From Coprothermobacterota bacterium (GTDB lineage Bacteria > Caldisericota > JANLFM01), in assembly GCA_026389415.1 (NCBI GenBank), contig JAPLHX010000273.1:1-28796 (forward strand): 28,796 nucleotides of DNA, written 5' to 3'. Positions 23,161-28,796 of this stretch are shown here, piece by piece (positions within the stretch are counted from its first letter, which is position 1; the number at the start of each line of letters is the position of its first letter). The position numbers were made by a program, and so were the translations under genes. The notes beneath the pieces were generated by a model that saw only the letters and a program-made list of their open reading frames with translations, did no database searches and was not told the origin of the DNA.

Positions 23161-24231
23161 TTACGCGTTGTGCAGGATCTCCAGCACATCCCCGTCTTGC
23201 ACTGGGTACTTCTTGCCTTCCACCCGCAACCATCCTCGCTCCCGCGCTTGCGAGAAACCTCCGGCGTTCAATAAAACCTGATAAGCGATCACTTGGGCGC
23301 GGATGAAACGTCTTTCTAAATCCGTATGGATCACGCCGCCGGCCTGGGCTGCCTTACTCCCTCGCACCAATGTCCAAGCCCGGGTCTCATCCGGGCCCGT
23401 GGTTAGAAAGGTGATCAAGTCCAACAGACCGTAACAATGTCTAATCAGCCGATCCAGCTCCGACGGGACGGGTAAACCCAATTCCATGCGTTCTTGCATC
23501 GAGAAACCGGCAGATTCCCAGGCATTGTGCACATCCAAGGTCATCCACGGCCGGTTGTGGTTTAAGAATGCTCCTCGCCATTGCTGCTGGATCATGTCCG
23601 ATGGGCCATTCAGTAGGTATAAGCGGGGTTTCAGGCTGAGGAACTGGTATGCCCGAAGCAACCTCTGTTCGTCGTCCACCCATGGGTGTTCTACCAGCAT
23701 AGTCCCTTGATCCAGCAACTGCTGGGCGAGCAGCAATGTTTCCCATTCCCGTCTGGCGAGACCATTCCTTCCAGCTTTGAGTTCTTTACCCAGGATCTCC
23801 ACGCGGCGGCTGACGGTTTCCAGGTCCTTCAGCATCAATTCTGTTTCCAGAATCTCCTTCTCCCCCAGGGGATCCAATATCGCTCGATGAAACACGAGAG
23901 AGCTGCTGTCAAATGCTCGCAAAAGGAAGAGAACCGCATCCGATTCGCGGATTCGAGCCAAAAAGCGGTTACCCAATCCCTCACCACGACTGGCACCATC
24001 CACCAAACCCGGCACATCAATGAATTCGATATTGGTGTAAACCTTCTTTTGTGAACGGCAAAGAGAAGCCAGGCAGTCCACCCGTTGGTCCGGGACCGTC
24101 ACGATCCCCACATTGGGTTCGGTGGTAGAAAAGGGATAGTCCCCCCGTTCCACTTTCTTGGCCGTTAAAGCCTGGAAGAGAGTCGACTTTCCTACATTCG
24201 GCAGACCTACAATCGCGATCGAAAGGGGCAT
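23161..24231 (-). CDS. ychF: YchF/Obg-like GTPase (redox-regulated ATPase family)
   Basis: The 356-aa protein matches the YchF/OLA1 group of P-loop NTPases, which prefer ATP and associate with ribosomes. G1 is GLPNVGKST (about 8-16), where Leu at the position after the first Gly marks the hydrophobic-substituted class. G3 is DVPGLVDGASRGEGLGNRFL (about 71-90). The C-terminal TGS-like domain is visible in GVIHTDLERRFIRAQVIAY and the closing VQDGDVLEILHN. The G4 position, normally NxxE in YchF, reads NGPSD in LYLLNGPSD, so nucleotide choice is uncertain. A GGAGGTA site lies about ten nt before the ATG. It is a single-gene unit, and the protein is slightly shorter than E. coli YchF (363 aa). Confidence 0.88.
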   Translation of the reverse strand: MPLSIAIVGLPNVGKSTLFQALTAKKVERGDYPFSTTEPNVGIVTVPDQRVDCLASLCRSQKKVYTNIEFIDVPGLVDGASRGEGLGNRFLARIRESDAVLFLLRAFDSSSLVFHRAILDPLGEKEILETELMLKDLETVSRRVEILGKELKAGRNGLARREWETLLLAQQLLDQGTMLVEHPWVDDEQRLLRAYQFLSLKPRLYLLNGPSDMIQQQWRGAFLNHNRPWMTLDVHNAWESAGFSMQERMELGLPVPSELDRLIRHCYGLLDLITFLTTGPDETRAWTLVRGSKAAQAGGVIHTDLERRFIRAQVIAYQVLLNAGGFSQARERGWLRVEGKKYPVQDGDVLEILHNA

Positions 24232-24387
24232 CAGGCAGCAGTACCTCCAAATACAAACTAAGCGGGAAGTGTAACAAAGGGCGGCGTCGTTTACAATTTG
24301 TTAGGAACTCCTATCTGTCGAACGTCCAAGCGTTGACCCTTACGAGATGCACGGCGAATCCAATATCCAATAGAGTGATGCACTGCC

Positions 24388-24513
24388 TATCGCCAGGTTT
24401 GACCCTGGTGCTCTGCTAGAACGGACAGATCCGTATGAAGTCTTGCAGGACCGCTTCGCCTACGGCATGACCGCACATCGGGGCAACATTGTGCCCGTTA
24501 CGGCGAAGTCAGA
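24388..24513 (+). other. Possible coding fragment, plus strand, no start codon
   Basis: In the 24232-24508 gap the only protein-like stretch is a plus-strand frame reading ARFDPGALLERTDPYEVLQD, then RFAYGMTAHRGNIVPVT, after a TAG stop at about 24370. It lacks a start and a ribosome binding site and runs on antisense into the rubrerythrin remnant. An imperfect inverted repeat (CTTCGCC near 24468 and GGCGAAG near 24502) lies in the same stretch. It may be a piece of a lost gene or chance. No RNA gene is visible in the gap. Confidence 0.2.
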
Positions 24514-24941
24514 ACGGAGCAAAACGGTTCGTCGTCCAGTAAACTTCTTGGAGCGACTTCAATTCCTTCACAAGCATTTGGTGATGCCGGGTCTCCCATG
24601 CGGTCAGTTCCTGGAAAACTCGTTTTTCAGTTGGGTCGGAAGCATCTTGGGCTGCTTTCGGATAGAACTCCAGTGAGTTCTTCTCGCAACTTGTGCGCCA
24701 ATGCTCGTGGCAGACATCTCGAACTTCTTTTCCCCGATCCGACGAACGAATTCGGGTGAGAAAACCTTTCAGCAGCCATGTTTGCAGAAGATGGAAATGC
24801 TTCTCTTCCTCGGCAGTCAAAAATTTGAAAGTCCCCCCCCTTGTTGTCACTGGTTTTCTCAGCGGTGACGCCATAATACTCCCGGCCCGTCATTTCAAAG
24901 GCCATTGCTTCTTAGAGGATTTGCTTGCGCGATTCGTCCAT
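24509..24941 (-). pseudogene. Rubrerythrin-like ferritin-fold gene with stop codon and frameshift
   Basis: Read from ATG 24941, after a good AAGGGGGA site, the protein begins MDESRKQIL and hits TAA (24912-24914), where relatives have Glu in an ILEEA sequence. The frame then continues EAMAFEMTGREYYGVTAEKTSD to a run of eight G residues (C8 at 24833-24840), where a one-base shift is needed to continue as TFKFLTAEEEKHFHLLQ. The C-terminal half has KNSLEFYPKAAQDASDP, WETRHHQMLVKELKSLQE and the family ending TNRFAPF. Removing one G and restoring GAA gives an intact ferritin-like protein of about 143 residues with two ExxH helices. As written it is broken twice. A sequencing error would explain only the homopolymer lesion. 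Confidence 0.75.
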
Positions 24942-25071
24942 GCGATCCCCCTTTTGCTCTTCCGATAATCGCCCCCATCGATGATCTCTTGCCGGAATTA
25001 CTTACCCAACAATGCTTGAGGTTGTATCTTGCAAAAGTCTATTCCAAAAACATTCCCTCAAGCCCGCTCTC

Positions 25072-25478
25072 TTACTTGCGACGGAAGATGGGGAGTTCGG
25101 ATTCCAGTAGAGATAGTTCGTTAGTCAAGTTGACGGCGGCTTTGAACACTGGCCGCCCAGTGCCGACCCATTGGGCGTAGCCAAGGTGGCGTGTAGGTGC
25201 AGATGGATACCGCCTTCCTGCCGGGAGAGATTGCCGGTCAATGCAAGAAGCTCGCAAGGCTCCGGGTAGCGAAAAATCTCGTCTCCTGCCGTGGGTCCCT
25301 GGAAAAATCCCAGTTCCGTCTCCTGCCACATCCCAATTCCCGAGAGAATCACCGCCGTTTGCAGGCCATACTCCTGCGCGACCTGCTGTAAGCAAGCCAC
25401 CGCGTCTTCCCCGGTTTGCAGGCGCACGATCAGGATCGAGCCTGCTTGGTTTGCAGGAGCACCATCCTTTCCGTCCAT
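25072..25478 (-). pseudogene. PPC/DUF296-domain protein with one-base frameshift
   Basis: From ATG 25478 the frame reads a PPC (DUF296) domain: ILIVRLQTGEDAVACLQQ, QTAVILSGIGMWQETELGFF, then LLALTGNLSRQEGGIHLHLH, the last with the conserved metal-binding histidines. It then runs out of frame near 25154 and stops at 25125. The next frame continues FKAAVNLTNELSLLESELPI to a TAA at 25072. Adding one base between CA and GTG in the GGCCAGTGTTC stretch restores the expected GGHVFKAAV junction. An intact protein would have about 135 residues. PPC proteins are small trimeric domains, some DNA-binding in plants; their bacterial role is unknown. It lies 130 bp upstream of the rubrerythrin remnant on the same strand. 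Confidence 0.75.
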
Positions 25479-25780
25479 TGCTATAATAACAAGGCGATGA
25501 GGCAATTACCCCCGATGAAGGAAAGCCCTGGTCCCAAACCCGGCGGTCTTGATTTCTTGCTCGGCGGAAGCGTTGCTTCCCAATCAGATCGCCCTGTTCT
25601 GAAGGATTCATCTGTGTTCCCATCCACCGATAGTGGGAATTCCTGCTTGTCCTTCGCATCATTGCCATGCATTGCTGGAACAATCTGGAAAGTTCGACAC
25701 AAATGCCCCCGGAGAAAACTTGGCCGCGCAAATTGATTAGTTGGTTCTGGGCGAAATAGGGTTCGGGCGGTAGTTTGGTA

Positions 25781-26509
25781 ATGCGTTGGAAACGTTACGA
25801 TCGGGATAGCCCCTATTCCCACTCAATTGGGGTTTTCCCGACCCTGGAGCTGCTTACCCAGCGGCCCGAGCAAGTGCGCGAGGTGGTCTTATCCTCGATT
25901 GGGCGCCGGAACCAAGGCGTCGCCAAAATCGAAGAACTCTGCCGCCGGCGGAGAATCCCTTGTAACATCGACGATCATTTATTGGAACGACTGTCGTCTG
26001 CGGAAAATACCTATGCCATTGGCATCTTCCAAAAATATTGGCCGCCTTGGGATTCCACCAATAACCAGGTAGTGTTGGTTGAGCCCGGCGACATGGGGAA
26101 TCTGGGTACCATCATCCGCACGATGGTTGGTCTTGGCACCCCCCGACTTGCGTTAATCCGCCCTGCCGCGGATCTGTTTCATCCCAAAGCAATTCGTGCT
26201 TCTATGGGCGCCCTGTTTCGCCTTTCTTTCCGGTATTTCGATTCCTATTCCGTCTGGCAAAAACAGTTTCCGGGCACCGTGTATGCTTTTTTTAGCGACG
26301 GAACCGGCGACCTGGAGGAGATCGCCATTCAGTCGCCCCATGCCTTCGTATTTGGCAACGAAGGAGCCGGCCTACCAGTGGAAATGTCGCAAGGGGCTAA
26401 CACGGTGAAAATCGCGTTTCAGGCTACGATCGATTCACTGAGTCTTCCGGTCGCTGTAGGCATTGCTCTTTATCAGGCACAAAATCGACGACCGCGTGAA
26501 GGAATTTAG
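25781..26509 (+). CDS. SpoU/TrmH-family RNA 2'-O-methyltransferase
   Basis: The 242-aa protein is a SPOUT methyltransferase with an N-terminal substrate-binding region (about 1-90) and a C-terminal knotted SAM-binding domain. The family motifs are in order: motif 1 GNLGTIIRTMVGLG (about 105-118), the FHPKAIRASMGALFRL region (about 130-146), motif 2 FVFGNEGAGLP (about 189-199) and motif 3 DSLSLPVAVGIALYQ (about 217-231). The target, either a tRNA ribose or a 23S rRNA site as in RlmB, cannot be decided. The start is ATG 25781; the in-frame TTG at 25775 is less likely. No strong ribosome binding site is seen. The upstream gap 25506-25774 shows no convincing gene. The stop lies six bp from the stop of the metallopeptidase gene. 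Confidence 0.85.
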   Translation: MRWKRYDRDSPYSHSIGVFPTLELLTQRPEQVREVVLSSIGRRNQGVAKIEELCRRRRIPCNIDDHLLERLSSAENTYAIGIFQKYWPPWDSTNNQVVLVEPGDMGNLGTIIRTMVGLGTPRLALIRPAADLFHPKAIRASMGALFRLSFRYFDSYSVWQKQFPGTVYAFFSDGTGDLEEIAIQSPHAFVFGNEGAGLPVEMSQGANTVKIAFQATIDSLSLPVAVGIALYQAQNRRPREGI

Positions 26510-26515
26510 ATTCAA

Positions 26516-27814
26516 TCAGGGAAGAGCTCTGAGCAAAGCTGCCGCCAGGTCTGCATCCGGCGCGATGATCATTTGCACAAAATCGCGGACGGGAACCAAT
26601 AGAGCCACTTCACTCTCACCGATATATTCAGACCCGCCCGCAAAAGGGCTGCCGGCAGCACCGAAACGTTTTTTCAGGAACATCTCCAAGCCATAATTTG
26701 CCTCCTCGGCGTCCTGGGTGCTATCCCAGACGCTGTTCAGCAAAAAAACAACCTTGCTCTCCCGCTGCCAGAGTTGGTATCGGCAGCCCCCCCATCCTTC
26801 TGCGCACCGATTCGCCTCGTCTTCGGGTAACAGCGTACGAAACCAGGTGCGAAAGTCGAACTCACCCAATACGTTGTCCCGTACCAGTGTCCAACCCTCC
26901 AACTCAGCTTGTTTGGGAATTTCCACATCCTGGGGAGGGTCATTGCCTTGCAGATACTTTTCCGGGTGGAGGATTTGCTCGGTGGAGGAGGGTACCACAG
27001 TAAAGGCTTGATCCAATCCGGCCCATCCCAGTGTTTCGTACACCGTTTGAGCGAAACGAAGCCCATCCTCGTAGGGAAATTGGAGGGAAGCTTTCACGTA
27101 GAAAGGTGCATTTTCCAGCTTGCTATTGTCTTGGCTTAAAGCGGAAAAGAGCAGGTTCAGCGTACTACCCAGACTGATGTTGGCCTTCAAATAGAATGCT
27201 GTGCTGAGGGAAGCATCCCCCTCCAACATAGCCGTAGCCGCCGAGAGCTGGTCATCGTTGCCTGTGAAACGCGGCGTACTGAAGCGTCCCAAATCAAAGG
27301 ATTGATCTTCCAAGGCATGGGTGATCTCGTGGGCCAGCGTAAAACGGACCAAAGCTTGGCTATCGTTGGGGCGTTCTACCACAAACAATGTTTTGACCTG
27401 TTCATCATAGTAGCCCAGCACTTGTTCCCCGTAGAGGTCGAGCAGCAAGTTCTCCAGTTCGACATCCGCCGGCACTAAACCCAAGAATTGCAAGACTTGC
27501 TGGGAGGACGCCAAATCCTCTTGTGCGAATTTGTCCGCCATCTCACCTTCCAGTCGCTGTTTCAGTTGGACTTCATCCTGGAACTCCGAGACGATTGGCT
27601 GCTGCAATGGTAGTTGACGGATGCTGGAAACCTCCTGCGCCAACTGATCGATGTTTAGGGGTGTAGCCGTAGGAGATGGGGAAGAGGTTGAAAGGGATGG
27701 CGAAAGTCGATTGTATAAAACGAACCCCACCATCAGGGCAACCAAAATCAAGGCTAGAACGACGGCTACTTCGATGATCGGTGGACGACGGATTGTGGGT
27801 GGTGGGATGCTCAT
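26516..27814 (-). CDS. Membrane-anchored HExxH metallopeptidase-like protein
   Basis: From the ATG at 27814 the protein has 432 residues: a short cytoplasmic N-terminus, a membrane helix (about 13-35), a Ser/Thr/Pro-rich linker (about 38-52) and an extracytoplasmic domain. The zinc-binding motif is H162-E163-I164-T165-H166 in RFTLAHEITHALEDQ. E198 in MLEGDASL is a good third ligand, as in gluzincins. The fold otherwise is not one I can name. The C-terminal part contains WRTLLPEDEANRC-like segments and two Cys that may pair in the RCAEGWGGCRY region. The ATG overlaps the dcd stop as ATGA, with GGAGGAAAGC as ribosome binding site inside dcd, so translation is coupled. The longer open frame to 27946 is rejected. 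It may act on cell-envelope proteins. Confidence 0.75.
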   Translation of the reverse strand: MSIPPPTIRRPPIIEVAVVLALILVALMVGFVLYNRLSPSLSTSSPSPTATPLNIDQLAQEVSSIRQLPLQQPIVSEFQDEVQLKQRLEGEMADKFAQEDLASSQQVLQFLGLVPADVELENLLLDLYGEQVLGYYDEQVKTLFVVERPNDSQALVRFTLAHEITHALEDQSFDLGRFSTPRFTGNDDQLSAATAMLEGDASLSTAFYLKANISLGSTLNLLFSALSQDNSKLENAPFYVKASLQFPYEDGLRFAQTVYETLGWAGLDQAFTVVPSSTEQILHPEKYLQGNDPPQDVEIPKQAELEGWTLVRDNVLGEFDFRTWFRTLLPEDEANRCAEGWGGCRYQLWQRESKVVFLLNSVWDSTQDAEEANYGLEMFLKKRFGAAGSPFAGGSEYIGESEVALLVPVRDFVQMIIAPDADLAAALLRALP

Positions 27815-28395
27815 GCTTTCCTCCGGAACTCCTGATCTTGGCCCAGACGCGATGCGGTAGGTGCGCGTTGCCCTTGATATTTGGCTCGGCCTTGGGAACC
27901 ATAGGGATGGGTTACAACCCCTGTCGGGTAGAAAGACATCCGGCAAATTCGCATTGCCGGGTACAGGGCTACCGGGATCTTCCCCACGTTGGAAATCTCC
28001 AATGTGAGCGTCCCCTCGAAGCCGGGGTCCACATAACCGGCGGTGGAATGAATGATAATTCCCATGCGGCCCAAGCTGCTACGCCCATCTAATCTAGCCA
28101 CATAACGTGCTGATAACCAGACATACTCCAATGTTGATCCCAAAACGAACTCACCCGGATGGACAATGAAAGGCTGATTCCCCTTGACCTCAACCAGTGT
28201 CGTGACTTGTTCCAAGTCTGGAGCTGCCAAAGGATCGATCAGAAAGCACTGATTCGTGTTGAAGGTGCGGAACCAACGCGCCAGGCGTAAATCGATCGAG
28301 GCCGGCTGGAGCTGCAGATCCGGATCGATACAGGGATCGAAACGAATCTCATTCCGCTCGATGGCTGATTGGATATCGCTATCGGAGAGAATCAT
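27811..28395 (-). CDS. dcd: dCTP deaminase
   Basis: The 194-aa enzyme deaminates dCTP to dUTP (or straight to dUMP in bifunctional members), feeding thymidylate synthesis. It starts MILSDSDI and has the trimeric dUTPase fold. Active-site residues are S106 and R110 in DGRSSLGRMG and E133 in TLTLEISN, aligning with S111, R115 and E138 of the E. coli enzyme. The STAGYVDPGFEG turn and the nucleotide-closing tail AKYQGQRAPTASR are also typical. Similarity in this region to archaeal/actinobacterial DCD-DUT enzymes leaves bifunctionality open. The ATG at 28395 is chosen because the family begins there and a TATAAT lies seven nt upstream; an alternative ATG is at 28404. The metallopeptidase gene follows with a 4-bp overlap. 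Confidence 0.92.
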   Translation of the reverse strand: MILSDSDIQSAIERNEIRFDPCIDPDLQLQPASIDLRLARWFRTFNTNQCFLIDPLAAPDLEQVTTLVEVKGNQPFIVHPGEFVLGSTLEYVWLSARYVARLDGRSSLGRMGIIIHSTAGYVDPGFEGTLTLEISNVGKIPVALYPAMRICRMSFYPTGVVTHPYGSQGRAKYQGQRAPTASRLGQDQEFRRKA

Positions 28396-28402
28396 CCTGT
28401 AC

Positions 28403-28408
28403 ATTATA
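28403..28408 (-). promoter_or_regulatory. -10 element of dcd, leaderless arrangement
   Basis: A perfect TATAAT on the minus strand (complement of 28403-28408) is separated from the ATG at 28395 by seven bases, and no full Shine-Dalgarno fits in the space. The alternative ATG at 28404 overlaps the hexamer and could not be translated from a start after it. No clear -35 is present. Confidence 0.55.
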
Positions 28409-28600
28409 AGCATCACCGAACCGCAATGATACCGACTGGAGGGAGAAGCGAACCTGGCTTTCATGCTGAGTAAGAATGAAGGATTGTGTGAAGCCGAAGC
28501 GGAGTGGCGGCTGAAATGGTTTAGACTAAATCAACCGGCAAGCACGAAAGAAGTCGGATGTGGTATGGGTCACAGAGCTGGATCAGTGGGTTCGCCATCG

Positions 28601-28642
28601 ACGCATCTGATGCGTTGACAATCAGTAGGGGTTGCCTACACT
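28601..28642 (+). promoter_or_regulatory. Promoter and palindromic operator upstream of the GntR-like gene
   Basis: TTGACA (28615-28620, perfect) and TACACT (28637-28642, four of six) are 16 bp apart. A perfect 15-bp palindrome, ACGCATC-T-GATGCGT (28601-28615), ends on the first base of the -35. It is a good candidate site for an activator or repressor, possibly the GntR protein itself. Upstream, 28465-28600 has no recognisable gene. Confidence 0.55.
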
Positions 28643-28669
28643 GTAAGAGTATGGCAAAGGGCAATCCAC

Positions 28670-28796
28670 TTGGAGAATAGGCACAACAGGCGGTCCGATT
28701 CACGGCCACTGCATTTGTTGGCAGAAGAGCGGCTGTTGCTTCTGATTGAACAAGGGCGGTACCAGAGTGGCGACAAGCTCCCACCGGAGCCTTTGC
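28670..28796 (+). CDS. N-terminus of a GntR-family transcriptional regulator (partial)
   Basis: The frame runs off the right edge. After a short basic lead it reads PLHLLAEERLLLLIEQGRYQ and then SGDKLPPE, which is the start of a GntR winged helix: a helix, a short turn with Gly, then GDKLPPE, which precedes the recognition helix. The effector domain is outside the window, so the subgroup (FadR, HutC, YtrA or MocR) is unknown. The start is uncertain; TTG at 28670 has AAAGGG about ten nt upstream and follows the promoter at 28615-28642 by a short leader. No ATG is available in this frame. Confidence 0.65.
   Translation, partial: MENRHNRRSDSRPLHLLAEERLLLLIEQGRYQSGDKLPPEPL

Noticed and set aside
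24380..24440. tRNA-like hairpins (CCAGG/CCTGG) in the 24.3-24.5 kb gap
   Set aside because: No acceptor stem, T-loop or CCA-adjacent pairing could be built, so no tRNA or other RNA gene is called.
25481..25822. Open frames on both strands in the 25506-25774 gap
   Set aside because: Several overlapping frames give unrelated, low-complexity peptides without ribosome binding sites or family features; none is favoured.

Overview
The window looks like chromosomal DNA of a free-living bacterium with moderate G+C content. The style of GroEL/GroES, GyrA, the short adenosylhomocysteinase and several small families (DUF2087, DUF6485, DUF998) suggests Chloroflexota, probably Anaerolineae. This rests on family recognition only; no phylogeny could be run. 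There are no rRNA or tRNA genes, CRISPR arrays, insertion sequences or phage genes. Most genes are housekeeping genes in short transcription units on both strands, broken up by small decayed genes.

Layout. 1-2.1 kb: tail of a DUF4143-type AAA ATPase, a remnant of an ADP-forming acyl-CoA synthetase, and ahcY. 2.1-6 kb: a PHP-domain phosphoesterase, an unrecognised 131-aa protein, and gyrA. 6-7.4 kb: an ArsR-type regulator and a 69-aa protein, each preceded by a copy of the same 18-bp palindrome. 7.5-11.2 kb: a cold-shock protein, a membrane transglutaminase-like protein, a LysE exporter and a YcaQ/AlkX-type DNA glycosylase. 11.2-13.3 kb: groES-groEL under a CIRCE operator. 13.4-16.7 kb: a class III aminotransferase and a PAS-GGDEF-EAL signalling protein. 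16.8-20.5 kb: a small broken gene divergent from a DUF2087 gene, tsaD followed by a radical SAM/PDZ/DUF512 protein, and a DUF998 membrane protein. 20.5-24.2 kb: a DUF6485 mini-gene, threonine aldolase, a class I aminotransferase and a YchF-like GTPase. 24.4-25.5 kb: a decayed stretch with a rubrerythrin pseudogene and a frameshifted PPC/DUF296 gene. 25.8-28.8 kb: an RNA 2'-O-methyltransferase, a dcd-metallopeptidase operon, and the start of a GntR regulator.

Two regulatory themes stand out. First, the ArsR regulator appears to control itself and the neighbouring 69-aa gene through near-identical operators (TGTAGA-N6-TCTACA) lying over the -10 elements. Second, several genes without a Shine-Dalgarno sequence have a good -10 hexamer only 6-7 nt before the start codon (the PHP gene, arsR, ycaQ, dcd), as expected for leaderless mRNAs, while neighbours have strong AGGAGG-type sites.

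Four loci are damaged: the acyl-CoA synthetase remnant, the small gene at 16.8-17.1 kb, the rubrerythrin and the PPC gene. Two of the lesions are single-base changes in G runs, so sequencing error must be excluded before calling decay.
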